A stretch of DNA of 36,297 nt from an uncultured bacterium (GCA_905214315.1 CAJMLN010000020.1:1-36297); one strand, 5' to 3'. Shown: positions 1 to 7,919, numbered from the stretch's first letter. Numbers and translations are program-made. The notes: generated by a model from the letters alone, not told the origin.

Positions 1-157
1 TTATGTACATGAAATTTTCTGCCGATATTATATTTTCATTTTTGCCGGCTTTTATACGGCGCCGTTCCTTTTTTTGAAAAATGAAGAAAATTGCGCGAAA
101 TACGGGTGGATAAAAGGGTTTCATTTTTTATATTATATTAAAATTTTTACACTTTAT

Positions 158-186
158 TTGACATTCCGGTGCGGAGCAGGTATAAT
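158..186 (+). promoter_or_regulatory. Consensus sigma-A promoter of the first surface-protein gene
   Basis: TTGACA (158-163) and TATAAT (181-186) are separated by exactly 17 nt, a perfect housekeeping promoter. The gene starts at 278, leaving a leader of about 85 nt that contains a small hairpin (TTTGCC 227-232 with GGCAAA 243-248). The Shine-Dalgarno is GAGG at 267-270. Confidence 0.85.
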
Positions 187-277
187 AAAGCAGTAAAATA
201 TTTTCTGTCAATAATAAGAAATGTGCTTTGCCGGGGATTCTTGGCAAAAGGATCTTTTGTTTATTTGAGGTAGTTGA

Positions 278-1306
278 ATGAAAAAATTCAGGACAGCAGC
301 CATTGTTCTTTTGATGCTTCTCTTTACCGCCGTCGTTGGTGTGCAGGCAGAAATTTTAAATTCTTTGAATTTTACTGCCAGCAGCGGAACAGTTTCTTCT
401 GCCGGCGGAACTTATACGCTGACCGGCTTTGAACAGCAGACGACGATGTCCGCAGATATTTCGGACGCGGTAAAAAAAATCGTGGGAGAAAACGGCGGCA
501 GTGTTACGGTTACTTGCCGGGTTTCGGTAAAGCTTGTGAAAGGCAACGGGCAAAATATCACAATGTCGCTCTCAGGGACCGGTCAATCCAGCAGTACACT
601 GGTTACAGAAAACACCACACTCTCCTGTACGGCCAAAATCAGCGCGGAGCAACTGGATCATACTGTTAATTTAGTATTTACCAATATTGACCCTGAAAGG
701 ATCAGCCAGATCAGTATCAGTGCGGTTAATATTACCGGAAAGCCGGCGGAAGCAACGCCCACGGTTACGCCTACGCCTACCGGAGGCACGGAAAATACGC
801 CTACGTCCACACCGGTAGAAACGGAGACACCCGTGCCCTCGGCCAGCAGTACGGCGCCGCTTACTCCGGATCCTACGGCCAAGGCCACGCCGAAGCCCAC
901 CACTGCCTATGAACCTACCCACGATACGTGGACGGATAATAAAGTAACCAATGCACCGCCCACGCCAGCGATTGATATCGGAGATATCGGTGAACTTGCT
1001 ACACCGGTGGCAGAAATTACACCTGAACCGCAGGACGGCGATACCATGCCGTCGGGCAATCGAATTAGCAGGGGGCTTATCATTCTCTTTGCGGTGCTGC
1101 TCGTTCTTCTGGCTGCTGATATTGCGGCGATATTTATCAGAAAGCGGTATGCCCCTGCCGTTCTTTCTGCCGGTGTGGATTCTGTGCACAGAAATATCAA
1201 AGAAGAGGACTATGAGGAACTTTCCGGTGAAGGAGAAGAGCATATCTATGATTATGATATCCGGGAGGACGATGATTTTCCGCACGGCGGCCCGAAGGAT
1301 CGATAA
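278..1306 (+). CDS. Secreted, membrane-anchored protein with Thr/Pro-rich stalk (unknown function)
   Basis: This 342-residue protein has a clear signal peptide (about residues 1-24, MKKF then a hydrophobic core, AQ/A-type cleavage near VQA-E). An extracellular domain of about 130 residues, rich in Ser/Thr and predicted beta strands, follows. Next come about 100 residues of Thr/Pro-rich repeats such as TPTVTPTPT, a single membrane segment (about residues 267-288, LIILFAVLLVLLAADI), and a long acidic cytoplasmic tail rich in Glu, Asp and Tyr. The design suggests an extracellular domain held off the membrane by a flexible stalk. No known family was recognised. It has its own consensus promoter. 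A tiny ORF with a strong ribosome site follows 22 nt after the stop and is broken by a mobile element. The gene at 8902 has the same architecture and would be its near neighbour without the element. Function is unknown; the topology is well supported. Confidence 0.85.
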   Translation: MKKFRTAAIVLLMLLFTAVVGVQAEILNSLNFTASSGTVSSAGGTYTLTGFEQQTTMSADISDAVKKIVGENGGSVTVTCRVSVKLVKGNGQNITMSLSGTGQSSSTLVTENTTLSCTAKISAEQLDHTVNLVFTNIDPERISQISISAVNITGKPAEATPTVTPTPTGGTENTPTSTPVETETPVPSASSTAPLTPDPTAKATPKPTTAYEPTHDTWTDNKVTNAPPTPAIDIGDIGELATPVAEITPEPQDGDTMPSGNRISRGLIILFAVLLVLLAADIAAIFIRKRYAPAVLSAGVDSVHRNIKEEDYEELSGEGEEHIYDYDIREDDDFPHGGPKDR

Positions 1307-1328
1307 TTTTTAAACAGGAGGGTTTTCT

Positions 1329-1394
1329 TTGGAATACGAAAACGGTCTGCCTGTATATGCAGTAAAAAGCTCGGCGTTGGGGCACCCTCCGTAA
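1329..1394 (+). pseudogene. 5' part of a 30-codon ORF split by the mobile element
   Basis: AGGAGGG (1316-1322) lies 6 nt before a TTG start at 1329. The codons give a peptide beginning MEYENGLPVY and reading on to AVKSSAL, then they enter the element at 1380 and stop at 1392-1394. Joining position 1380 to 8567, across the shared TGG, continues the same frame and ends at the TAG at 8605-8607. The restored product has 30 residues and ends GKNCFLM. The strong ribosome site and the in-frame rejoining are seen in the sequence; that the peptide is made is an inference. Confidence 0.55.
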
Positions 1395-1406
1395 GGAAGG
1401 TGCCCC
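1379..1406. repeat. Hairpin at the left end of the element
   Basis: GGGGCACC (1379-1386) pairs with GGTGCCCC (1399-1406), and most inner bases also pair around a gtaa loop, giving about 11 of 12 pairs. It begins at the presumed crossover. It could be a recombinase-binding arm or a transcription barrier, but no T-run follows on either strand. Confidence 0.6.
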
Positions 1407-1448
1407 AAGGCTTTGTATCTCAAATTTAAAATATTGTTATGTTTGAAG

Positions 1449-1472
1449 CGGTATAGCCCTGCGGCTATGCCG
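1449..1472 (-). terminator. Hairpin overlapping the recombinase stop codon
   Basis: CGGTATAGCC (1449-1458) and GGCTATGCCG (1463-1472) pair at 9 of 10 positions and include the TAG stop of the recombinase. There is no clear U-run downstream, so it is at best a weak terminator or an mRNA 3'-end stabiliser. Confidence 0.35.
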
Positions 1473-3144
1473 TTTTCGCCGCTTTTGCAGCTTTTTGTTT
1501 CATATGCTCGTGGAAGTATTCTTCCATTTCTTCGGGCGAGGGTTCTCGGATAATTCCAACGCCATTGTAGTAGATTTCTACGCTCTGATAACGCTTGCCG
1601 TCCCTGTATTCGGGTTTGGATACCACGATTTTCTGTATGAACTCGTGTACCAGTTCGGGTGTAAGCTCGGTAAGCTGCGTTACCCGCTTTGCCCTGTCAA
1701 TGAACCGCTGTAAGCCCTCGGTCTGGATTTTAGCGTTTTCAAGGCAGCTTTCCATTTCTGGGATACTCTCCTTTAGTCCGCTTTGCTCGTTTTCCAAAGA
1801 CATTGACATCGTAGCAAACCGCTCGTCGCTTATCCTGCCCATAGCGTTATCCTCGTACAGCTTTTGGATGATCCCGTCAATCTCAGCAGCCCGCCGTTTC
1901 GCCCTGTCAAGTTCCCTGCGCTTCTCGGCAAGCTCCTTCTTCTTTTTCTCCCCGAAATCCTCCATCTGCCGCTGGGCAAACAGCTTTTCATAGGTCTGCA
2001 CATACCACATAACCCTCTGCATACTCTCCAGCACAAGTTTCTCAACCACCTTTTCTCGGATATAGTGTGCGGAGCAGACTTCGGAATTTTTGCGGTAGGA
2101 GGAGCAGAAGAAATATGCCTGTTCCCGCTTATAGTTGTTCGTCACACTGTAATACAGCTTCTCGCCGCAGTCGGCGCAGTAGAGCAGTCCCGAAAACATA
2201 CTCACAATGCCGCTTTTGGTTGGTCTGCGTCGGTGTTGGCGAAGCTCCTGCACGAGTGAAAAGGTTTCCCTGTCGATAATAGCGGGGTGGGTATCGGGAA
2301 AAACTTTCCATTCTTCCTTTGGCTTATCGAGCTTTTTCTTGAGCTTAAAGGATTTCCGATAGGTGCGGAAATTGACCGTATCGCCGCAATATTCCTGCTT
2401 GTCGAGAATACCTGAAACCGTATCCGCCACCCATCCGAATGGAATGGCGGGCGGTTTGCCGCATTTCCTGCCGATACTGTTCCAATACTCCGTGGGTGTC
2501 ATTATCTCGTCTGCCCTTAGCCGTTTGGCTATCTGCGTCGGTCCGAGTCCCGCAATACACAGGTCAAAGATTTTTCTGACAACCTCTGCGGCAGGCTCGT
2601 CCACAATCCACTCGTCCTTATTGTTCGGATTTTTCATATATCCGAAGGGCGGGTTTGTAGTAAGCGGTACGCCTGACATCCCCTTGCTCTGCATGACTCT
2701 GCGGACTTTGTCGCTGGTGTTCTTTGCGTGCCATTCGTTGAATAAATCCTGCATGGGAACAATATCGCTGATCCCCTTTGCCGTGTCGATGTTGTCCATA
2801 ATGGCGATGTACCGCACATCCAAACGGACAAAATCTTCCTCTAAAAGTTGACCGACCACAAGGCGGTTTCGTCCGAGCCTTGAATGGTCTTTGACTACGA
2901 GGTTGGCAACCAGACCCTGCTCCGCAAGCTCCATGATTTCCATAAATGCGGGTCTTGTGAAGCTAACGCCCGAAAATCCATCGTCATAGAAGAAGCGGGG
3001 ATTTTGCAGCTTATTGTCCTTTGCGTATTTTTCAAGAATAGCCCTTTGATTTTGAATACTGCCCGATAGGCCGTCTTTCTCATCGTCACGGGAAAGCCTT
3101 GCATAAAGGGCGGTAATTCGCTTGTCTGACTGTTTAATGCTCAT
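1465..3144 (-). CDS. Large serine recombinase (TnpX-like) of the element
   Basis: This enzyme probably catalyses excision and integration of the surrounding element. The N-terminal resolvase domain carries the catalytic serine in ARLSRDD (S18) and the arginine motif DHSRLGRNR (residues 86-94). A recombinase domain follows (PPFGYMKNP, residues 165-173), then a zinc ribbon with C323, C326, C347 and C357, and a long charged coiled coil (about 390-450). The length of 559 residues is normal for large serine recombinases. An in-frame GTG lies at 3159, but the AAGGAG Shine-Dalgarno falls between it and the ATG at 3144, so the ATG is chosen. The gene is downstream of the relaxase and TnpW-like genes, probably in the same transcript, with a 12-bp hairpin just before it. 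The family is certain; identity with TnpX itself is not claimed. Confidence 0.92.
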   Translation of the reverse strand: MSIKQSDKRITALYARLSRDDEKDGLSGSIQNQRAILEKYAKDNKLQNPRFFYDDGFSGVSFTRPAFMEIMELAEQGLVANLVVKDHSRLGRNRLVVGQLLEEDFVRLDVRYIAIMDNIDTAKGISDIVPMQDLFNEWHAKNTSDKVRRVMQSKGMSGVPLTTNPPFGYMKNPNNKDEWIVDEPAAEVVRKIFDLCIAGLGPTQIAKRLRADEIMTPTEYWNSIGRKCGKPPAIPFGWVADTVSGILDKQEYCGDTVNFRTYRKSFKLKKKLDKPKEEWKVFPDTHPAIIDRETFSLVQELRQHRRRPTKSGIVSMFSGLLYCADCGEKLYYSVTNNYKREQAYFFCSSYRKNSEVCSAHYIREKVVEKLVLESMQRVMWYVQTYEKLFAQRQMEDFGEKKKKELAEKRRELDRAKRRAAEIDGIIQKLYEDNAMGRISDERFATMSMSLENEQSGLKESIPEMESCLENAKIQTEGLQRFIDRAKRVTQLTELTPELVHEFIQKIVVSKPEYRDGKRYQSVEIYYNGVGIIREPSPEEMEEYFHEHMKQKAAKAAKTA

Positions 3145-3164
3145 ATAGCTCCTTTCCACAGCCA

Positions 3165-3204
3165 GATATGGTATGAATTGTAGGTGCCCTTATCATACCA
3201 TATC
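3165..3204 (-). promoter_or_regulatory. 12-bp perfect inverted repeat ahead of the recombinase
   Basis: GATATGGTATGA (3165-3176) and TCATACCATATC (3193-3204) are perfect inverted copies with a 16-nt loop. They lie between the TnpW-like gene and the recombinase ribosome site, which begins about 14 nt beyond the hairpin. No U-run follows, so a regulatory hairpin or an operator is more likely than a terminator. Confidence 0.6.
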
Positions 3205-3238
3205 CAGCCCCGAACTTCAACGCTTTAAAGCGATATTT

Positions 3239-3517
3239 TCAAAGCTGTTGCCGATTTTTCAGAATTAGCCGTTCCGCCTTTTCTTTCAGACTTTCGCCCG
3301 CCGTACTGTCAAAATGGGTGTTGACCGAATAAACCGTGCCGCCAATCTCTGCTTCAAAATTGATAGGATAGGGATATTGGGACTTGCGAAACCAGTTCAT
3401 GCGTTCCGCCTTTGTCATAGAAGCAAGCATATTTGTTATTCCGTCAATCAGCTCGTGGATTTCTCCGCCGTCATCAACGGCGTTTCCGTATTCGTCAAGA
3501 TAAATTACATCTGTCAT
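3239..3517 (-). CDS. TnpW-like transposon-encoded protein
   Basis: This is a small protein of 92 residues. Its second half (IGGTVYSVNTHFDST at about 58-72, then a charged helix ending KAERLILKNRQ) resembles the TnpW proteins of Tn4451-type mobilizable elements, whose role is not established. The first half is acidic, with a stretch YLDEYGNAVDDGGE. Its ATG overlaps the relaxase stop by 4 nt (ATGA), so the two are probably translationally coupled, and the recombinase follows. The position in the cluster supports the assignment more than the sequence alone does. There is no catalytic motif and no membrane segment. Confidence 0.65.
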   Translation of the reverse strand: MTDVIYLDEYGNAVDDGGEIHELIDGITNMLASMTKAERMNWFRKSQYPYPINFEAEIGGTVYSVNTHFDSTAGESLKEKAERLILKNRQQL

Positions 3518-4779
3518 CGTTCAAAACTCTCCTTTTTCTTAGATTTTGGTTTTCGTGCCGGTATTTGCAGTTCCCAAGGGGAAGATTTGATTTCTTTTTC
3601 GGCTGGTTTATGAAAAATGCTCTTTTCCTGCTCAGGTGCGGTTTTGCAGAGGGATTTCAGGATACCGTCAATGAAGTCCTTGACCTTTTTGGGCGCAATC
3701 TTTAATGCTTCCAAATACGGCTTGCATTTTTCCTTTAATTCTGTGAGTTCAGCTCTCAGGCTTTTCACCTTATCCGATAACGCCCGATTGGAGCTTTCCA
3801 AAATTTGAACGGTACGCCTGTTCACAAGACACTCTTTGGCTAAGTTAGATAAAGCGGCATAATCGTCTGTACTCATCTGCACCTTGCCCGTAAAGGTTTT
3901 CTTGCCGATATTGTCAATCGCCTGTACGCTCGCCCGAACGGGCAAAACCTTTTCCAAATCTTCATTGGCAACAGCAATCTTGCTCTCAATATCCGCAAGG
4001 CGTTCCTTATCCCTTTCAATCTGATATTGCAGACAGCTTTGGTTTTCGGCGGTGCTGCCGCGCTCTCCACGCTCAAAATCGGTAAATCCCGCCGCCTGCA
4101 TATGCTCGAAAAATTCGTCCTGCAAAATGCTGTAGGTGGGGATAAGCACCGCTCTCCCTTTTTCGTCATATACAGGCTTTCCCTGCTCGTCCACAGCCTG
4201 CGGGGACTTCCATTTCTTCGAGTGGCTGACCTGCTGAACAACCTCCTTGACCGTACCGACCAGTTCAGGATTTTTGCACCGCTTCGTCCACAACACTTGC
4301 TTCTCCACCACGGGCAATGCTACAATGTGCATATGGTAGTGATAGATTGGCTCGCCGTACTGCTCGGACAGGGCGAGATTGACCTCATCGGCGTGCATAA
4401 CGGCGGAGAGGATATTGTCCTCGCCGTACACCTTTACGGCAAACCGATAGGCTTCTTCATAAAACCGTCTGGCATATTCATAGCCGCCGTGAGCTTCAAA
4501 GTAGTCGGTGTTGACGTCTAAAATCATCTCGTCAAAGATTTTAGCGTCCTTTTTCAGACCACGAAGCGATACCTTCCCGTCAGCGACCAGCTTATCGAGG
4601 GTTTCATTATAGGTCATATCGCCGCAGGATTTGAAATGCACATTCATAGGTGTGCGGGACAGGTCAACATTCATATTGCCGTAATGCTCGTTTTTGCGCT
4701 CGTTGTGGCGTTCATATTGGCCGATGGAATCCCTTGTTCGGGTTTCCACCCTTGCCACGCTGAAATTCTGTCTTGACAT
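3514..4779 (-). CDS. MobV-family relaxase (Mob/Pre)
   Basis: This protein nicks DNA at the element's transfer origin so that a helper conjugation system can mobilize it. The N-terminal relaxase domain shows the conserved stretch from VARVETR through NEHYGN to SRTPMNVHF (residues 8-49). The metal-binding region has H129, D131 and E132 (HADE), followed by HYHMH with H147, H149 and H151. The C-terminal half is a long coiled coil (about 245-345) with a basic tail. At 421 residues it matches the family. A GTG lies 9 nt upstream, but AAGGAAG is best spaced for the ATG at 4779. The gene stops within the start of the TnpW-like gene. The oriT-like repeats lie just upstream at 4856-4919, as in other MobV systems. 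In Tn4451 the equivalent protein is TnpZ. Confidence 0.88.
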   Translation of the reverse strand: MSRQNFSVARVETRTRDSIGQYERHNERKNEHYGNMNVDLSRTPMNVHFKSCGDMTYNETLDKLVADGKVSLRGLKKDAKIFDEMILDVNTDYFEAHGGYEYARRFYEEAYRFAVKVYGEDNILSAVMHADEVNLALSEQYGEPIYHYHMHIVALPVVEKQVLWTKRCKNPELVGTVKEVVQQVSHSKKWKSPQAVDEQGKPVYDEKGRAVLIPTYSILQDEFFEHMQAAGFTDFERGERGSTAENQSCLQYQIERDKERLADIESKIAVANEDLEKVLPVRASVQAIDNIGKKTFTGKVQMSTDDYAALSNLAKECLVNRRTVQILESSNRALSDKVKSLRAELTELKEKCKPYLEALKIAPKKVKDFIDGILKSLCKTAPEQEKSIFHKPAEKEIKSSPWELQIPARKPKSKKKESFER

Positions 4780-4855
4780 TCTTCTCACTTCCTTTCTGTT
4801 TCGGATGGTATTTCTTTCTCCCGATGGGGAGGATATGTTGAAATTGGTAGTCTTT

Positions 4856-4919
4856 GTTACGCACCTTTTTCAAAGTGCGTAACCCACTATGACACTTTCA
4901 GCCTTACGGCTGCAAAGTG
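4856..4919. other. Probable origin of transfer (oriT) of the element
   Basis: Directly upstream of the relaxase gene are two strong hairpins. GTTACGCAC (4856-4864) pairs perfectly with GTGCGTAAC (4875-4883). CACTTT plus CAGCC (4893-4903) pairs with GGCTG (4908-4912) and AAAGTG (4914-4919) around a ttac loop. The stretch between, CCACTATGACACTTT, is where a nick would be expected by analogy with MobV elements. Inverted repeats immediately before a mobV gene are typical of oriT. The nick position itself cannot be read from sequence alone. Confidence 0.6.
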
Positions 4920-5000
4920 CCAGTGGGGCAAAGGCACTCTTTGAAAAGAGTACCTCTGCACTCCTCAGAAACTTCAAGCACGCTGTACGCATAAGACCGC

Positions 5001-5113
5001 TGTAACGCTTAAGACGGTCAAAATCAGGACTTCCGTATAAAATCATTCAGAACGCTATATACAAGCCTGAAAAGCCTTGCGGCAAGCGGGTTTCAACCCG
5101 TAAAAGCGTTACA
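5001..5113 (-). repeat. 10-bp inverted repeat in the relaxase leader
   Basis: TGTAACGCTT (5001-5010) and AAGCGTTACA (5104-5113) are perfect inverted copies 93 nt apart. The arms resemble those of the hairpin at 5238-5311. On the minus strand they would bring the ends of a 113-nt RNA segment together upstream of the relaxase. The 4780-5480 stretch holds no credible gene, only these structured repeats and the oriT. Confidence 0.5.
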
Positions 5114-5229
5114 CAAGGTATGTGCCGTTTTCTCCGAATGTCCTCCTGCTCCCATTTCAGACAGCGTTGCTTCGCTCATATCATTGCAAAATCATATCTC
5201 ATTCGGACGGTCATTCAGTTGTAAACAGC

Positions 5230-5311
5230 AAAACAAAAAGCCGTTACACAGATATCAAAAATCGGCGGGAGCTTTGCTCTCGCTTCAAAATGATGTTCTA
5301 TGTAACGGCTT
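5230..5311 (-). terminator. Large terminator-like hairpin in the relaxase leader
   Basis: AAGCCGTTACA (5238-5248) and TGTAACGGCTT (5301-5311) form an 11-bp perfect outer stem. An inner hairpin (GCGGGAGC / GCTCTCGC) pairs with one G-U. Read on the minus strand, the outer stem ends in CGGCTT followed by TTTGTTTTG, as in an intrinsic terminator. It lies about 170 nt downstream of the minus-strand promoter at 5488-5517 and about 450 nt upstream of the relaxase start, so it is placed like an attenuator. Confidence 0.55.
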
Positions 5312-5487
5312 TGAAATTCAAAACCATACTGTTTTTATGCCCTTCCGCCGCTGACAGTACAGAACAGCTTTTGACGGCGGGCAACGGTACTTTCTCTTAG
5401 CGTACCGCAGTTGTTAGGCGGCTTGCGCCGCAATTTCATTTCAAGAACACTATGTATTCAGTTGTAACTCACCAAAAGGAGTATTTT

Positions 5488-5517
5488 ATTATATATCGCA
5501 GGATAGGTGCTTGTCAA
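5488..5517 (-). promoter_or_regulatory. Minus-strand promoter toward the relaxase operon
   Basis: On the minus strand TTGACA (5517-5512) and TATAAT (5493-5488) are separated by 18 nt, and both hexamers are perfect. The next minus-strand gene is the relaxase about 700 nt downstream, so this is its likely promoter. The leader carries the hairpins at 5238-5311 and 5001-5113. Confidence 0.7.
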
Positions 5518-5581
5518 TGCTTTTTTCGGAGGTCTGTGAATATTTCTCGGAGAAATTGGGAATACTATTTTGTTTGACCAG

Positions 5582-5646
5582 TGAACAGAGCCGACAAACT
5601 GTGATTATAAATTTAGTGATTGTCTCAATAAACAATTCTCTGTTCA
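5582..5646. repeat. 9-bp inverted repeat below the cargo genes
   Basis: TGAACAGAG (5582-5590) and CTCTGTTCA (5638-5646) are perfect inverted copies 47 nt apart. On the plus strand the second arm is followed by TTTTTTC. They lie between the end of the cargo operon and the relaxase promoter, and may insulate the two. Confidence 0.35.
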
Positions 5647-5680
5647 TTTTTTCTTCTCCATAAAATTGTTGATTTGCGTA

Positions 5681-5866
5681 TCAATTTGTAGTTTTTGCTT
5701 TAATCCCATCAACAACCGTTATCTGTAAATCATTTGCTCCTATCAAACTTTCCTGCTTGCACTTCGGGCAGTATAGGGGAAAGTTTTTTAATTCTGTATC
5801 TTTCCGTATTTGTACCCTTGTTTTATTTTTGCATATAGGACATAATATCCATTCTGTCTGTTTCAT
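5681..5866 (-). CDS. Cysteine-rich KTR-type zinc-ribbon protein
   Basis: This protein of 61 residues has two CxxC pairs, CPIC (C9, C12) and CPKC (C33, C36), that would bind one zinc ion. The first pair is followed by KNKTRV, the KTR signature of a small protein family often found in Firmicute mobile elements next to resistance genes. Its molecular role is unknown. It is the last gene of the cargo, 28 nt after the ABC permease on the same strand, so it is probably co-transcribed with the exporter. No signal peptide or membrane segment is present. Confidence 0.7.
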   Translation of the reverse strand: MKQTEWILCPICKNKTRVQIRKDTELKNFPLYCPKCKQESLIGANDLQITVVDGIKAKTTN

Positions 5867-5894
5867 CCCACCACACCCCCAATATTGACTTGCT

Positions 5895-6626
5895 CTATTG
5901 CTTTTTCATCTGCCGCAAAAACAGAAAGACTGCACCTATAACCGCTGCAACCGTATAACCGAGTACCCACCAAAGATGAGGTAGGATATTTGAATAATCC
6001 GCATTAAAAACAGCTCGCTCCAATTCGACAGCGTGAACGAAAGGCAAAACATTTGCAATTTTCCTAAATGCACCGCCTACAAGGTCTATATCAAACCAAA
6101 TGCCCGACAGCCAAGCGGATAGATTAGTAAGCAATGCCCCGCAGATACCGCCCACCTGTTTTGACGTAAAGACACTTCCGCAGATAAGTCCCAAAGCAAT
6201 GAAAAATAATGCTACGGGAATAACGAATAGCAAAGCATATAGAACGGTAATTCCCAATTTCAAACCAAGCAGGGCTGCTACTATGTAGCAAACAACTCCC
6301 TGCGCAACTGCAATCGGTAAAATAGGCAATGTATAACCAAAAATAAAATCTGTTGCTGTAAGCGGCGTAGTATAAAGCCTTTGCAGCAATGCGCTTTCTC
6401 TGTCTTTTGAAATAAGAACAGCGGAAAACAAGGTCATAAAGGATAATCCAAATACCGTTATACCGGGGGTTAAGTGGTCAAGTTCAAACAATGGCACTGG
6501 GATATTAACTTGTATTGCAGTAAGCAAACCGATAAGGACAAGAGGAAATCCCAAACCAAAACATAAATTCAGCGGGTCACGCAATATTTCTTTTGCTGTT
6601 CTGCTTGAAAATGTAAGTAATCTCAT
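5895..6626 (-). CDS. ABC-2 type exporter permease
   Basis: This is the membrane half of a two-gene ABC exporter. The 243-residue protein has about six hydrophobic segments typical of ABC-2 permeases (for example LGFPLVLIGLLTAI, VFGLSFMTLFSAVLI and a C-terminal VLGYTVAAVIGAVFLFL). It also has the usual short charged stretch after the second segment (SKDRESALLQRLYTTPL), a hallmark of drug and antibiotic export permeases. Its ATG overlaps the stop of the ATPase gene by 4 nt, so the two are coupled. Position in a mobile element beside a TetR-family regulator suggests a drug or toxic-peptide export role. The substrate cannot be read from sequence. Confidence 0.88.
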   Translation of the reverse strand: MRLLTFSSRTAKEILRDPLNLCFGLGFPLVLIGLLTAIQVNIPVPLFELDHLTPGITVFGLSFMTLFSAVLISKDRESALLQRLYTTPLTATDFIFGYTLPILPIAVAQGVVCYIVAALLGLKLGITVLYALLFVIPVALFFIALGLICGSVFTSKQVGGICGALLTNLSAWLSGIWFDIDLVGGAFRKIANVLPFVHAVELERAVFNADYSNILPHLWWVLGYTVAAVIGAVFLFLRQMKKQ

Positions 6627-7354
6627 TGTTCTTTAACCCCCTTTACGATAGCAACAAAAGCGTCCTCAAATTTTTCTTTGCCTGTTTTTGCTTTTATCTC
6701 ATCTGCCGTTCCGTGTATAAGAAGTTTTCCGTCTTTCATAATGCCAATACGGTCAGCGAGAGCTTCGGCTTCTTCCATATAATGAGTAGTTAAAATAATG
6801 GTTATTTTCCCTTTTAAGGCACGAATGGTATCCCATAAGTCGCTTCTTGCGAGTACATCAAGCCCTAATGTCGGCTCGTCCAGAAAAAGGATCTGCGGCT
6901 CACTAATCAGAGCCATTGCAATACTTAATCTGCGTTGCCACCCTCCCGAAAGTTTACCTGCTTTTTTTCTCAATATGGCGTCTAAATCAAACTGCTCGGA
7001 AAGCTCTTTGATTTTAGCCTGTCTTTTATTCTTAGCAAAACCGTGAACACCGCACATAAGCTCAAGATTTTCCTTTACACTTAAATTAGGGGCAACGGCG
7101 GTTTCCTGCGGAGAAACACCTATGATACTTTTGACTGCATTACTGTCTGAAATAATACTGTTGTCATTTACAAACGCATTTCCGCTATCAGGCTTTGTCA
7201 GACAAGTGAGCATTTTAATTGTGGTTGTTTTTCCTGCACCGTTTACACCGAGCAGAGCGAATAATTCTCCTTGCGAAACACAAAGGTCAAGACTATCTAC
7301 GGCGGTCAGTGCTTTATATTTTTTTGTTAGTTTCTCTGTTTTAATTGCATACAT
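6623..7354 (-). CDS. ABC exporter ATPase subunit
   Basis: This is the ATP-binding subunit of the exporter, 243 residues long. Visible motifs are Walker A GVNGAGKTT (36-44), signature LSGGW (135-139), Walker B ILFLDEP (155-161) with following D-loop GLD, and the switch histidine in TTHYMEEAEALA (H191). The family (CcmA/DrrA-like) typically works with a separate ABC-2 permease, which follows at once with a 4-nt overlap. The gene starts 1 nt after the TetR stop, so the regulator, ATPase, permease and KTR protein form one transcript. It is AT-richer than the chromosome, in line with acquisition as element cargo. Confidence 0.93.
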   Translation of the reverse strand: MYAIKTEKLTKKYKALTAVDSLDLCVSQGELFALLGVNGAGKTTTIKMLTCLTKPDSGNAFVNDNSIISDSNAVKSIIGVSPQETAVAPNLSVKENLELMCGVHGFAKNKRQAKIKELSEQFDLDAILRKKAGKLSGGWQRRLSIAMALISEPQILFLDEPTLGLDVLARSDLWDTIRALKGKITIILTTHYMEEAEALADRIGIMKDGKLLIHGTADEIKAKTGKEKFEDAFVAIVKGVKEQ

Positions 7355-7355
7355 T

Positions 7356-7919
7356 TTAGTTTCCTCCTGTATAACGGCGCTTCAATCCTTCATAAGCGTC
7401 GGTAAGAGCCTTGTTTATAAACTCTATATCCCACTCCAAATAATTCGTTGCTATCATAGTCGCTATACCATGAACGTATAACCATAATTCTAAATGAAAT
7501 AGGTATGCTTCATCTTCGCTAATGCCCAGATTTTTCATAATGATATTCAGTAGCGGACGAATTTCCTCTCGGTTTTCTTCTATCTTTTCATCTGTTCTGT
7601 CACGCATAAACAACAGTTTGAACAGTTCCTTTTCTTCCTTTGCAAATTGAATATATGCTATGCCGCTTGCTTTGTAGGACGGGTATTTACTGTCTGCCAT
7701 GCCGTTTTGTATATAGGACTGATACAGTATATTTGCAGCAGCTATGACCTCGCTTTGTACTTCCTCCATATTTTGAAACAAGCCGAAGATAGGTTTCGCA
7801 GACGAGCCAAGCTCTGCCGCAAGCCCTCTTGCTGTTAAACCTGTTATGCCATTTTTCCTCGTTACATTTAAAGCGGCTGTTATAATTTCTTCCCTTGTAA
7901 ACTTGAATTTTGGTGGCAT
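7356..7919 (-). CDS. TetR/AcrR-family repressor of the exporter
   Basis: The N-terminal helix-turn-helix is plain: TREEIITAALNV, then GLTARGLAAELG and a recognition helix SSAKPIFGLFQN (about residues 8-50). The C-terminal ligand-binding domain, with LFKLLFMRDRTDE and a helix ending in WLYVHGIATMIA, fits the WHG subgroup. The 187-residue length is usual. It is first in a four-gene unit with the exporter, so it probably represses its own operon until a transported compound binds. A 13-bp palindrome lies between its promoter and start and is the likely operator. The Shine-Dalgarno GGAGG is 7 nt from the ATG. Confidence 0.9.
   Translation of the reverse strand: MPPKFKFTREEIITAALNVTRKNGITGLTARGLAAELGSSAKPIFGLFQNMEEVQSEVIAAANILYQSYIQNGMADSKYPSYKASGIAYIQFAKEEKELFKLLFMRDRTDEKIEENREEIRPLLNIIMKNLGISEDEAYLFHLELWLYVHGIATMIATNYLEWDIEFINKALTDAYEGLKRRYTGGN

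Noticed and set aside
671..1285. Minus-strand open frame of 204 codons under the first surface protein
   Set aside because: It mirrors Thr/Pro-rich coding sequence and gives an Arg-rich translation with no start signal.
5122..5400. Plus-strand open frame of 92 codons in the relaxase leader
   Set aside because: It runs opposite to the structured leader, spans the terminator-like hairpin, has no ribosome site and no protein-like pattern.
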